NCBI GenBank assembly: GCA_028023455.1
Contig: JAQFVV010012405.1
Location: 5,605,334-5,669,333 of the forward strand
DNA from: Epiperipatus broadwayi
Lineage: Eukaryota > Onychophora > Udeonychophora > Euonychophora > Peripatidae
Direction of reading: 5' to 3'
Length of the DNA: 64,000 nucleotides
Shown: piece by piece, positions 36,601 through 48,084 of the stretch
Layout: the number at the start of each line of letters is the position of its first letter
Numbering within the stretch: position 1 is the stretch's first letter
Translations under genes and position numbers: made by a program
The notes under the pieces: model-generated
The model's input: the letters and a program-made list of their open reading frames with translations, nothing else
The model's database searches: none
Told to the model about the DNA's origin: nothing

Positions 36601-37974
36601 AATGCAAATAATGAAATATCACCTTTTTTATGAATATATTATTGTTATTTGTCTCATAATATTTAATCCAATGAAGATGTGCTCTTACGATATTAAATTT
36701 AATATATTTTATAATGCAAGGTGAAAAACAAACTCACTGGCTAGTTTTATGATCTTATTGTAATAAATTATAAGTAATATTATTTTAAATGATTCATACT
36801 AAGCATTTTAGATATTAACATAACTGGCATAAATTCAATAATCACATAATAAACATGAAATTACTAAATTATATATATTTGATATATATAGTGTATTCCA
36901 GTGAAACGGTAACTGTTTGTTTCTCCAGAATGTTTGCAGGGTCATTTCTAAATCAACACATATTCACAATAAAACTTTTAAGATATTGATGTATCCAGAT
37001 CACAAGTTAGAACATGAAATGTACATTGTGTTTCATACCTTCATATACGATCTTTTATGATTTTTCTGCTACAAAGTCTTGTAAAACACTTGAAAGCATT
37101 CTCATAAATCATTATTTCATTTGCCGTGAACATTTTGAATCATTTCAAATGTTTCCAAAACACTTTTGTTTAATTTAAATCAAAATTTAATGTTAACATA
37201 TGGCTCCACCAGTGGATAAATTTCAAAACACACTGTCAAATACTAGTGCCTTAAATGTTTTGTGGTGAATAGCTAAACAATGTTGTTATTTAACACAGGC
37301 ATTCATTCATGATTGCAGGTTGTTTTGAAAGGAAACTAGTCATTTTTTCACTCTGATACATCATAAATATCTTTAAATTAATTTTAAAGATTAGGTATAA
37401 TGACTTCTTACTTAAATTAATTTTTAAGATCTTGTCTTAAATATATTCACATTATTATGAATTATCCTTAAATAAAACTTCTCCAATAAATTTTACATTA
37501 AATTGACAATATTCTACTAATGAAATTGTAACTGCAGTGGAAGCATATTGGAGTTTGCACTATCCTCGGCACCAAATGTACTTTTATCCCAAAGCTATGA
37601 AGATATTTAAATTGATTTCCTTTCTACAGCTGATGATTATTCAACTAAAATCAAACTCTTTATAGGTTACATTTAAACACTAAATATATTTATTGGCAGA
37701 TCATTTTATATAAATTGAAAAAGTAATAATACAATCTTTGTTTTATTGTAAAAGAAGCCAAGCAATGAAATTTAATTGTAACTTTTAATCAATTCCAATT
37801 AAAAATTTTATTTGACTATTACATCATTATAATATCTTGATCTATAATTTATAAAGCTACCTATAAAATCTTTCAAGAGTCACTATTACAAAATAAAAAC
37901 AGCGGAAAGCAAAATAAAATTGGTATATCTTAGAAATCCTATTTTTTAACATCATAACAAGTCTTGGTTGATAA
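36601..37974. other. AT-rich sequence without a gene
   Basis: No frame, RNA or repeat structure supported. Confidence 0.45.
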
Positions 37975-38470
37975 GAATGAATCCTTGCTCTTGTCATTGT
38001 TTAAATATTTTTCTGCCTACAAGTATAGAGTTATTTATCTAAAAACCACACTGAGTCTCTGATAACCATTTATCTAGGACGTGATGCAATCTATTTAATA
38101 AAATATTTGAAAATACTTTGCTTGTAATGGATTCTCTTGATGCTCTGTTATAATTACTTCAACCTTTTCTATTCCCTTTATTTCTATAAACTGGAAAAAT
38201 AAAAGCATTCTTAAAATCAGATGACAACTTCATGGGTTCATATATTCCTAAAAAAATCCAGGAGTTTTGATGATAACATTACAAGTGCTAAGTCTTTCTG
38301 TTTTAAGATTATAAACAGCTGCTTTAACTTCATCCAGTTGGCATCTCTGTCCAAATCTAAAAAAATTGTTTGGTTAAGTGCATCAGTAAAAGTAATGGAT
38401 AAGGAATGGGAGATAAAATCCAGAGAAAAGACAAAAAGAAAGATTATTTGCATCAGAAATAGTACCTAGC
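37975..38470 (-). pseudogene. LINE reverse transcriptase fragment (family X, copy 2)
   Basis: The minus strand translates, with a few stops, to FPVYRNKGNR (motif 1), SITSKVFSNILLNRL (the conserved block leading to motif 2) and ETQCGF. Upstream lies a DLDRDANWMKLKQ segment. This is the N-terminal part of a LINE RT domain. A homologous but separate piece lies at 40690-41062. It is cut off before the catalytic motifs. The frames at 38221-38469 and 38238-38453 are shadow and fragment. Confidence 0.75.
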
Positions 38471-40024
38471 TTTTGAAGACATCGGTGTTTTATCCTAACT
38501 AATTATTGTAAATAAAAATAAATGAACCTGTGCTTAACTGCTTCTGATGATGTGATATTAGATAGACCACTGAAAATGGCTTGTTGAGTTTTGATTCATA
38601 TATGATATATGTAACTCTGTTACATTCCCTGATAATTCTTATATCTAAAGATCATTTCATTATTCTTAACTGTGAATTTGCTTGGTTGTACTATCAAGCC
38701 CATGTATATATATATGTGTGTGTGTGTATGAACGTATATATATAGTGAAATGTTTAAATAACTTCAAACGTATCTTAAATGAGAAAATACTTAAAGTAAT
38801 ATAAATATAATTTAAATAAGAACCATGTTTTCCAACTATCTAAATATGACAATGTATTTAGCTAACCACGATGGTTAAATAAAATTTGAACACCAATGGG
38901 GACAGTTCAGGTTTTTTTTTCCCAAAAAAGAAAAACTTTTTTCAGCTGCTACTCAATTCCACAATTTCTAGTTCCGAACTCAGCCATAATGATCCTGAGT
39001 GGATCGTATCGTTCTTATTATTTTACTATTACATCACAAGCTTTTAATTAATACATATATTTTGCAATATTTTATAGAGATTATTTAATTCAATCCCTTT
39101 ATATATATACTTTTTACATTGCATGCACACACGTTATATACATTTTAACCAGGAGTTGTTAATAGATATTAAAACATAATTAGTGGCTAACTCGTTAAGT
39201 TCTTTCTGCATCCCGCTGAATCGCCACTGATTACTATCACGGTGTAATCCTAGCTAATCAGATCCTATCACATAGTAATTGTATTTTAGTGACTGATTAA
39301 TAACTTATTAAAAACAATAGCTTTTGTTCGATGGAAATAAATCATTTCCAACAACACCTTAGGAACAAAGAAAAGATTAGCATGACAGCTTTCAAAAACC
39401 ATTACAACTTTTAAGGTGAAATTAATATTGTTAACAATAAGCAACTGGGAAAAAAACATAAAGAAAAAGTTTCATTTTCTTAGCTTGTCAGATGGCAGGC
39501 TTAAAAGAAATGCACACTGAAATGTTAGTAAGGAAGTTAGCGAAATCTCTACTGACCGCCCCGCTTCTGGTAATAAATTATAAAATTTGCATATTCTATC
39601 TATAAAGTTAAAAACTCTAATAATTTAATAGTAAACCGACAAAGCTAAACATAAGTCAGTTGATATATAAATCTACAAAGTTATTTTTTTTCTTGTTGAA
39701 TAAAACTTTGAAACATATAATTACTGTAGTAAAAAATGGAAACTAGTAGATAAGGTTTATAATTATAAATATTAAAGTACTTAAGAATAAGTGTGTATTG
39801 GAAAAATGGAGTGGATATTTCTCAGATGTCTAAGAATAATAACATTTAAAATAAAATAAAAAAACTGTCAAAAGCCAAAAGAAAAAATAAGAAAAGAAAT
39901 GATAGATGTTTATAAGCAAACGGCATTTACGGTAATTTTAAACACATATCAACAGTATGACTTAGAAAAAGAAAGTGAAGCCTAATCATATGCAAATGAA
40001 TAATCAAGAATAATAAATAACGTT
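38471..40024. other. AT-rich sequence without a gene
   Basis: A (TA)n(TG)n tract lies at about 38703-38730. Nothing coding or structured was recognised. Confidence 0.45.
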
Positions 40025-40195
40025 TGAAAAATAATTGAATGGTTTGTTGTTCGGGAGTTTATAAAAAGTTTGAGCACCGGAAGTATTCAAGCAGAACCTC
40101 GGTCCATAAGTTTTGAACTCCAGATTTACTACTCTATCATAAAGACTTTGAGTTCCAGAGTTCATCGGCTTATCATTGCACGAAATCAAAGTAAA
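40025..40195 (-). mobile_element. tRNA-derived SINE copy (antisense)
   Basis: Well-preserved member of the SINE family. The body block CCGGTGCTCAAAC and tail ACCATTCAATTAT are intact on the minus strand. The head appears partly duplicated, since GAGTTCCAGA-like and GAACTCCAGA-like blocks both occur. Confidence 0.55.
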
Positions 40196-40689
40196 TTAAA
40201 AAGAATGGAGTAATTTCAGAAGCAGATTATTTTAATTAATTGATTATTGAATTTTTACCTTTGTTAATAAATAGAATAATGTATTAAATCTACTTAATAA
40301 TAAAAATAAAAAAATTCTCAATATAAAATTATTTATATTTTGGAATTGCCAAAATAGAATTTTTATATAAATATTAAAATATTTTATCTTTCCATTCCAT
40401 TCCAACTTCTTACATGAAAAAAAGGTTCACATATGGCTTGGGAGTTTATTTTACATTTTTATTGCTTAGTATCAAGTTTGAATATTGAGGATTCGTGGTT
40501 TGGGACATATGCCCTGTCATCATCATCATTCTCATTTCACATTTGTTTGGCTACTACAAATTACAATAAAATATGAAACTCTTAGAATAGGATTTGATTT
40601 CATTCGTATATATATATATATAAAGGCTTCTATTATAAATATGATTAAAATAAATGATTAAACTTACAATTCTTACCTGTCATTTACTG
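40196..40689. other. AT-rich sequence without a gene
   Basis: Contains a short (CAT)n tract near 40520 and a (TA)n tract near 40610. No element assigned. Confidence 0.4.
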
Positions 40690-41062
40690 ACATTTCTTCC
40701 ACATATTCAATTTTGTGCCCTTATGCAATGTTCTCTCCCATTAATTGCAATATTGTCTATTCTCTTTGCTTTTAAAAATTAGAACAATAAAAGCATCCTT
40801 AAAATTGGGCAGCACAACCTCATGTGTCCAGATATTACTAAAAAAAATTCCAGTATTTTTGAACCCAACATACTATCACTTTATTTTATCAGACTGGTAG
40901 CTTTTCCATTTTTAATATTACAAAGAACTGTTTTCACTTCATTAAACTGAATGTCTCTGTCCAAATCTGGATGATTAGATAAAATGGATAAATCATTAAA
41001 AGTTGTTATCTCAATTCTTGAATCATGATTCAAAAAATGATTGAAATATTATTTATTCCTGT
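40690..41062 (-). pseudogene. LINE family X, RT N-terminal part
   Basis: The minus strand carries the RT-domain start (a DLDRDIQFNEVK-like segment and an LRMLLLF-like motif 1 region) with frameshifts. It is the downstream continuation of 42848-43440; an R1 array and a hAT MITE split the two. It is homologous to 37975-38470. Confidence 0.65.
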
Positions 41063-41179
41063 TCAAAATAATATTAAAATAGGCAAAACTCTCTATATGT
41101 ATTGCCACTCAGTGCAAGCCCAGAGTAATCAATGGATGCCAAAAGGCTTCTGCATAAAATCCCCATCTAGTGCCTACTC

Positions 41180-41238
41180 ATCCAATATCCCCAGACTAGT
41201 TTCTGGCTTATGGCCTTCATCAGTGAGGAGCCTTCGAT
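41180..41238 (-). ncRNA. Hammerhead ribozyme, type I (R1), intact core
   Basis: On the minus strand: core CTGATGA (41217-41223), stem II GGCC/GCC with ATAA loop, GAAAC (41199-41203), and triplet GTC (41194-41196). Inner stem I TCCTCA pairs with TGGGGA. Outer stem I ATCGAA against TTGGAT has one mismatch. Predicted cleavage is after the C at 41194. Confidence 0.88.
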
Positions 41239-41857
41239 CTGAGAGCACTGCAGCTAGATCTTAGGATCTATTACAACCCTCCAGCAGTCAACTTTTATTT
41301 CTACTTAACTATGAGACTTAAATTTGAAAACACTATAATATTTCCAATCCAAGCTCATCAGTTTATATAATCATATAGGTCTGAACTTAGTTCAGTACCC
41401 ATACATTTAGGCTCTTCACTGACGAAGGCCACAAGCCAGAAACTAGCCAGGATATTGAATGAGTAGGCACTAGATGGGGATTTTATGCACAAGCCTTCTG
41501 GCATCCATTGATTGCTCTGGCTTGCACTGAGTAGCACTACTATATGGAGAGTTTTGCCTATTTTAATAACAGTTAAGAGCAAGCATAAAAAATAGTGATC
41601 ATGTGATGTTTATTGGCTTAAAACCAATCCTGCCTAATATGATAGTGGTGGCTATGGTTATTAAAGAACCAAAGACACCAAAATGTATGGGTACTGAACT
41701 GAGTTCAGACTTATATGACTATATAAGCTGATGAGCTTGGATTGGAAATATTGTAGTGTTTTCAATTCAAGTCTTATGGTTTTGTACTTAGGTAGAAATA
41801 AATGGTGGTTGGTAGAGGGTTGCATTAGATCCTAAGATCCAGCTGCAGTGCTCTCAG

Positions 41858-41916
41858 ATCCAAGACTCCTCACTGACGAAGGCCACAAGCCAGAAACTAG
41901 TCTGGGGGTATTGGAT
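41858..41916 (+). ncRNA. Hammerhead ribozyme, type I (R1), intact core
   Basis: CTGACGA (41873-41879), stem II with CACAA loop, GAAAC, GTC (41900-41902). Inner stem I TCCTCA pairs with TGGGGG (two G-T wobbles) and outer stem I ATCCAA pairs with TTGGAT perfectly. Predicted cleavage lies between 41902 and 41903. Confidence 0.9.
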
Positions 41917-42345
41917 GAGTAGGCACTAGATGAGGATTTTATGCACAAGCTTTCTGGCATCCATTGATTACTCTGGCTTGCACTGAGTGGCAATACGTAT
42001 AGAAAGTTTTGCCTGTTTTAATAACCTGTTAAGAGTGAGCATAAAAAATTGTGATCATGTGATGTTTATTGGCTCAAAATATTATTGCCATAATATATAT
42101 AAGACAGGGATTCTCAAACTTTTGTGGTATGAGACTCACTTTAAAAAAAATATTTTTTTTTAGATCCACTCGAGGAGGAAGAGGAGAGGTGAATAAAAAA
42201 ATTGTTTATTATTTTTAATGAATACACTTAAAATTAATATATATAGATAGATACGTGTTTCTTAATTACTAGATACATAATGATATATATATAAAGATAT
42301 ATGAAGTATGGATTTATTTTTGATATTTATATGTAAAATTATATT

Positions 42346-42622
42346 CGATAAACAGAGCAAAACTCTCCATACAGTATTGCCTAAGATCTAGATGCAGTGC
42401 TCTCAGATCCAAAGCTCCTCACTGACGAAGGCCACAAGCCAGAAACTAGTCTGGGGATATTGGATGAGTAGGCATTAGATAGGGATTTTATGCACAAGCC
42501 TTCTGGCATCCATTGATTACTCTGTTTAGCACAGGTGGCAATACTGTATGGAGAGTTTTGCTCTGTTTATCAACAATTAATGTGCTAGTATAGGAGATGT
42601 GATCATGTGATGCTTAATGGTT
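42346..42622 (+). mobile_element. R1 hammerhead element with 12 bp target duplication
   Basis: A perfect 12 bp duplication, taaaattatatt, flanks it (42334-42345 and 42623-42634). A 36 bp antisense arm (42346-42381) mirrors 42538-42573. The rest is a 5'-truncated sense unit with the best-preserved ribozyme of the window. It is nested in the hAT MITE, so it inserted later. This is the cleanest single-unit example of the family. Confidence 0.92.
42407..42465 (+). ncRNA. Hammerhead ribozyme, type I (R1), best copy
   Basis: All parts are intact and in order. Outer stem I is ATCCAA (42407-42412). Inner stem I is TCCTCA (42416-42421). The core is CTGACGA (42422-42428). Stem II is GGC/GCC with a CACAA loop and an A-A mismatch at its base (42429-42441). 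GAAAC is at 42442-42446, the two-base stem III loop TA at 42447-42448, and the GTC triplet at 42449-42451. The partners TGGGGA (42452-42457) and TTGGAT (42460-42465) close stem I around a 3/2-base internal loop. Cleavage is predicted at 42451/42452. The very short stem III suggests it may cleave best as a dimer, as known for other animal hammerheads. Confidence 0.92.
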
Positions 42623-42847
42623 TAAAATTATATTTACATTTATTAATTAAGTACATGATTAGATTATGAGATTAATAAGCTTGTTTCCTATATTTACCAA
42701 TGATATCTTTGACAGTCACTTAGTGCATATTGTCATAATATTTTTGCTTTTTTAAATAAATCTGTAAAATATTTTCATGTTTTAATATTTAGAGCAACCC
42801 ATCTAAAGTCACCTGCGGCCCATGCTTTAGGGATCTTTGATATAAGA

Positions 42848-43440
42848 GAACACCATTGCTGAATTTAATAAGATTATGATGGCACAGTTTTAATCCACCA
42901 ATCCTTTTTAAGCATTCTTGTCATCATTTAACTTCTGCTTTCGGGATTTTAATATTTATTATCAAGTTCTATATTTAATCTATTATTTTGCCAGTCAGAA
43001 ACATGTTTCCTTTTAATTTAATCACTATTAATAAGATCATTCACAGAAAACCAGTCATAATTCTTTTTAGGGAACCCCAAAATAGATTTACTTGTACCCA
43101 TAACACATTCTTTAAGAGAATTCTATACTTCAATAATATGACACAATATCCAAATTACCAATTTTAGCATTTAATAGCTGTTCAAATTTAGTATATATAA
43201 TACACTTTTCTAAAGAATTAACATTAATTTTCTTATGAATATGATTGGTAAAATACCTATTCTTTAATACAACTATCATTTTAATCTTAAAGCATACTAA
43301 TCTATGATTTATCCAACAATCTGGGCTTGTGAGTGCTCATGTAATGTAAACTTTATATTTGGACTTCTAACTATAATGTATTTTATTATATATCTTATTT
43401 TATGCATGCCACTTCAGAAATTCAAACTAGTTTCACAGAT
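42848..43440 (-). pseudogene. LINE family X, endonuclease-RT linker region
   Basis: On the minus strand, with a few frame breaks, this reads through the end of the endonuclease (an HRLVCFK-like block) and the linker. Recognisable are MGTSKSILGFPKKNYDWF, DWQNNRLNIELDN and MLKKDWW. DWF followed by an acidic stretch, and later a WW-x-K-x-x-EIQ segment, are typical of a widespread LINE type in animals. Continues at 40690-41062 beyond the nested insertions. Confidence 0.7.
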
Positions 43441-43891
43441 AGTTATAATACTATTGGTTGAGGGTTATTGAACAGATATAAATACTCTGACTTACTGATT
43501 AGCTTGCTTTACACTTTCTTGAGATAAAACGTATAAACATTAAATATATATTTTGGCTAATACAACTCTCTTGGAAAATATATACCACTATAATAAGTAA
43601 ACTTCTCTTTTTCTATTTATAATTTTAATTTTTTTATGTGAAGCATCTCAATTCCAAATAATCATATGCAGCACAACACTAATTAGCACAATTAATTATG
43701 TTTTCAGACAAAAAATATAATTTTAACTTCAATCACATTTTGAGGCTTAATCTTCTATAAGCAACGTAAACGGAGATTAAATGTATACACTCAAGCAAAT
43801 TCTGAAAATGTCTTTTCTAACAAATTTATTTTACTCAATTTTCTACATGAGATTTCATTAATTCCATTTTAGTAATTTGTTATAGATATAT

Positions 43892-46800
43892 ATCATCATT
43901 TTCAACCGTTACCGATCTACTGCAGAATAAAGGTATCTTCAAGTTTAATCCTGTTTTGATCTCTAGATTTTTTCCTCCACATCACTTCAGCACTCTTCCT
44001 TATTTTATCCATCCATCTCAAACATGCTCTTTTTCTAAGTCCTTTATAATATTTTGGAATTTAATTTAAGATTTCAATTGTACATCTATTATTATCTCTT
44101 TTAGAAGTACATCCAGTCCAGCTCAACTGCAGTCTCTTAATTCTTTCAATGATGTTAATAATACATGTTTTTGTTTTTTTTACCTATGAAAATCATTTTC
44201 AATATCTTCTTATTACTTCTAATAGACATCTCTTCATACTTTATAAAAATAGTGGTCTAAATTTTTTATATAGATTTTTTGTTAAGTGTCCAAGTTTTCC
44301 ATCCATAATCAAGAATTTCTAGAACACATTTATTAAAAAAACATTCCCTTTCAAACACATAGTCATATGTTCTTTTAATTTTAAATTATTTCTATCAAAA
44401 TCACTTCATCACAGTTTAATTCTTTGCATAATGTCATCCATTATGTTTGTATCTATATTAATAATTTTTTCAGAAAATTTGTAATTGTCAACTTATTCTA
44501 TTTCATCATTATTCTTTATTCTCTCTTTCTCTTTTTTGAGAAAATTCATTGAACATTACTTAAGACTTTTTTGAATTTACCTCTAGTCCTACTTTTTTAT
44601 TTTCATCTGACAACTTTTGCAATATTTCCTAAAGCTCTGAAGAATTATTTGCAAAAACAATTACCACTTCTGTAAAATCTAGATAGATGACTTAAATAAT
44701 CTCTATTTATTTTTTTCTCATAACTTCCCATTTTAATATACAAAACATTTTTTAGCTAAACTGTTTATAAAAAGTTCGGAGATATGGAGTCATCCTGTCA
44801 TACAGCCTTCTCAACGTTAATCTTCCTTTTATCACTATGTAATCTAATCATTACTTTTGGATTTTGATAAATATTATTCAGAATATGATAATACCCAGAG
44901 TCTATATTTGATGATCCAATGCTTTAATCACTGAAGAAATGCTTATAAAATCAAATGCCCTTTCATAAACTACAAATTCAAATCATAATGGCAACTCATA
45001 TTTATTGATCCTTTCTATAACTTCTCTCAATAGCTGTAATTCCCTTTTCTAAAACCACTTTTGAATCCAGTTTGTTCTTTTGGTTGGTTAAAATGCAAAT
45101 TTCATGGTGTAGATAAGTTTTAATAATTTTGGTAAAATGTTTATCTAGAAAGATAAAAGACCGATAGAACTGGAATCTCTAATATCATCTTTATTATTAT
45201 TTTTAAAATATTAATACTGCATTCTTCCAATAATCATATAGACATTTGGTATATAACTTTTCCAACAATATTTGTTTTGCATATCTTTCTTTTAAGATAT
45301 TAGTTATAATTTCATCATTACCTGAAGCTTTTATCTTCATCATAGATTTAATTGCATATCTCATTTTTTTATTTAAAATCCTGAACAACTAAAAAAATGT
45401 AAACCTTTTTTCTTTTTTATTGGTTTATAAATCTTTATAGAATTCTTCTACACATCTCATGTTATTGTTTTCCTGAAGGTTTGTGAAGATAGTGTAAATC
45501 TCATGTTATTATCTCATTTTTTTTAATAATAGTTCCATATTTTCTTTTTATTGAAGAAATAAATTTTCTATCAATATCAAGATGTTGTTTTACACATCTA
45601 ATACTTTTATTAACTTTTATAGTTTTTCTTGCTAATTCACAATAATATTTTCTTTTATCATTATTAACTTTTTTTTGTACCATTTTATAAAATTCAAAAT
45701 GGTGGAAATCTCATACTAAATTAGCACCTACTTTTTTTTTTTTTAAATATCAGTAGAAATTTTACTGATCAACTGCTGCTTTTTTGTATTAGCATCTTTG
45801 TTACAGCTCTTAATAGTGTATCAGTTATCTTCCTATTAATTTCTTTCAAATCTGAACTATATTCAAAACCTATTAATATCTTAAAACAATTTGCAAGTTT
45901 TAATTTAAATTCATTGAAATGTTTCTGAAAATTAGGAATACTAATTATAAATACTGTTTTTTTAATAATTTTTATCTTTTTAGTTTAGCATTAACAAGTA
46001 TCTTACATCTTATTAATTGATGTTCACTTTCTCTGTTGAATTTATTAAGAACATTATAATCTTGAAATACATATTTTGGTTAGTCAAAATATAATCAGTT
46101 CTACTGTAGATGCTTCCATGTCCATTTCTATTTAACATTGTTCTGAAAGAAAGAATTCATAATACAAAGTTTTTCTTACTCACAGTACTGTCATCTTTCA
46201 ATTGTTTATCAATTTTAGCATTATAGTCTTCCTTAAAATGTTGTTTGATCTATCTGACCATATAAAAATCCTCTACTTCTTCATTACAATGAGAAGGTGT
46301 TGGTGAATAAACCTGAAATATCTGCATTTGGTATCTTCCATTAAGTTGAATACCTAGTCTGGTCACTCTATCTGATATACCATCAATCCCCACAATGTTG
46401 TTGTTCAGTTTTTTATTTATAATGAATCCCACTTCATTTGTGTTTCCAATATTTATGGCTCACCATTGTAGTATATGTCTACTTTTTAAATCAATTGTCT
46501 CTTCTTATTTTCTTCTAACTTCACACAGTTCAACAAGGTAACATTTAATATTAGATAGTTCTTCCAGTTCTTGCAATCACTCTTCATTTGTTTTGCAATT
46601 ATAAGTACCTAAATAAAAGTTTGTCATCAAATGGCAGCTTGGATTAGCAATCTGGACATTTTTATTACTCTCCTCATTTGATCACTAGTTAATGCTTTGT
46701 CTAGAATTTTATTGCCTTCTTAGTATAAGAGCCATGATTTAATTTTGTTTATCATGATTACAAATTTCTATTTTAAAAAAAATTCATTCACACAAATATT

Positions 46801-47020
46801 CATTCTGCCTTCAAGAAAATTCAACTGATATTTCAGTTAAGAGCTATTAGACAACTGAGAAAAAAGATGGTAGTGTTAAAAAACCAAAAACCTCTCCATG
46901 ATTTCTGATACATGTTAGTGATTCATGATTTTATACTAAATGATTAATCATACAGTAATAATAGCTGCAACAACAAGAATGCATGAAGTGGTCATTAGAT
47001 ATTTACCTGCTTGTTTATTT
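43892..47020 (-). mobile_element. RTE-type LINE, near full-length but decayed (copy B)
   Basis: Parallel to the copy at 52157-54578 but longer at the 5' side. From the 5' end on the minus strand: a noncoding leader (about 46850-47020, shared with copy C); the apurinic-type endonuclease domain, including GFIINKKLNNNIVGIDGISD in 46250-46432; the linker with RKYYCELARK (45501-45683); the RT N-terminal region (45203-45388); then the rest of the RT in broken frames down to the (ATG)n tail at 43892. Many stops and frameshifts show it is dead. Confidence 0.85.
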
Positions 47021-47120
47021 TAAGATTTCCAAGAGAAGTCAAAAGGTCTTTTTTAAGTTAACAGCATATATATTGAGATGGTTATGTGTCTCATGGCAAA
47101 CAACATTTTAATATATGAAT

Positions 47121-47590
47121 TTTTTCTACAATACAGGCTTTTTTCATACCTGCACTCCAATATGTAATACATAGGGATTTGAACTCAGACTTTCACACAA
47201 CCCTAAACTATCCATGTTATCTCATACTGCTGACACACTTGATCACATGCATGTTGAAAAGATAAACAATCACAATATCCGAATTTCATGCTAAACCAGC
47301 ACTCATCAGTTGGTCCAGATTATTATCTTCACACATATATACAATCAATGCTCAGCTTACATTAAGATAGCCAATCTTCGTACTTCAATGAACAGGCTTC
47401 AATCTACTCCAAACTGCTTGGCCATCCATTTAATTGAAAATCTGATGATGGAATGCTCAAAGCCCACATTGGTGCCACCCTACTCTTCTCATCCTACCCA
47501 TGTTGACCATAAGTCACTCTGACTCTTTATGTATAGGATGTAATCCATTCACATACATATATGAGGGATGGGCAGACCTTACAGCACTAT
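47121..47590 (-). mobile_element. R2 hammerhead element, one antisense unit, 16 bp direct repeat
   Basis: The perfect 16 bp sequence attttaatatatgaat brackets it (47105-47120 and 47591-47606). The ~470 bp between is one R2 unit on the minus strand with a hammerhead at 47283-47320. No protein; the frame 47310-47522 lies across it. It inserted exactly at the 5' edge of the sense R2 copy at 47607-47811, so together they form a large inverted repeat. Confidence 0.78.
47283..47320 (-). ncRNA. Hammerhead ribozyme (R2)
   Basis: On the minus strand: core CTGATGA (47303-47309); a 5 bp stem II, GTGCT with AGCAT, around GGTTT; GAAAT (47283-47287); a four-base stem III loop and an ATA triplet. The 5' side of stem I is ACCAA, but its partner has lost one base, so stem I is weakened. 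Confidence 0.75.
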
Positions 47591-47606
47591 ATTTTAATAT
47601 ATGAAT

Positions 47607-47811
47607 ATAAGCTGAGCATTGATTGTATATATATATGTGTGGAGATGATAATCTGGATCAACTGACGAGTACTGGTTTAGCATGAAATACGAATATTGGT
47701 GATTGTTTATCTTTTCGACATGTGTGTGATCAAGGGTGTCAGCAGTATGAGATAGTGTGTATAGTTGAGGATCGTGTGAAAGTCTGAGTTCAAACCCTAT
47801 ACATTAAATAC
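47607..47811 (+). mobile_element. R2 hammerhead element, sense partial unit
   Basis: Sense R2 sequence from the AAGCTGAGCATTGATTGTAT block through the hammerhead (47649-47705) to the CCCTATACATTAA end. It is 5'-truncated. In the ribozyme, CTGACGA, stem II and GAAAT are intact. Stem III is damaged (ACGAAT instead of ACGTAT), while stem I still pairs through a G-T wobble. Confidence 0.75.
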
Positions 47812-48084
47812 AAGTAATAAATTGGTTAACATATTTAATTATTATTAAATGTAAAATAAAAATTATGCATTTTGAAAGTTTAAATGATCGCTAATAACAA
47901 AAAAGTAAAATCATCGCCATCTTTTCAAACATTATTATTTCGTTGCAGGATAAAGATATCTCCAAGGTTAATAACAAAATTACAGATTCTTGACTAGAGA
48001 CTTTTTAGAGTCAATAAACCTGCCCTGTAATAGCAAACTTAAAACTTTAAACTGTATATAAAATTTATTATTAAGTATAAAATA

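Larger units (their letters stand above)
41076..42073 (+). mobile_element. R1 hammerhead array: 335 bp inverted arm plus ~1.5 sense units
   Basis: An antisense arm (41076-41410) joins a sense stretch (41411-42073). Hammerheads lie at 41180-41238 (minus), 41419-41460 (plus, damaged at the triplet) and 41858-41916 (plus). The two plus cores are 454 bp apart, which gives the unit length. The flanks tcaaaataatatt (41063-41075) and tcaaaatattatt (42074-42086) differ slightly and are a candidate 13 bp target duplication. No protein is encoded; the frames 41025-41264 and 41358-41582 lie on this noncoding unit. It is inserted within LINE family X. Tandem units bearing self-cleaving ribozymes are the hallmark of retrozymes, which pass through circular RNA. 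Confidence 0.9.
42105..42839. mobile_element. hAT-type MITE carrying a nested R1 insertion
   Basis: It is bounded by the perfect 8 bp duplication atataaga (42097-42104 and 42840-42847), the length typical of hAT transposons. Its ends are imperfect inverted repeats: CAGGGATTCTCAAAC on the left, and the complement of the right end begins CAAAGATCCCTAAAGC. There is no transposase. Without the R1 copy at 42346-42622 and its duplicated target, the MITE would be about 446 bp. It sits in LINE family X. Confidence 0.85.

Noticed and set aside
41025-41582. Frames within the R1 array (79 and 74 codons) as genes
   Set aside because: Both lie on opposite-strand copies of the same noncoding R1 unit, and similar frames appear in other R1 copies only by chance.
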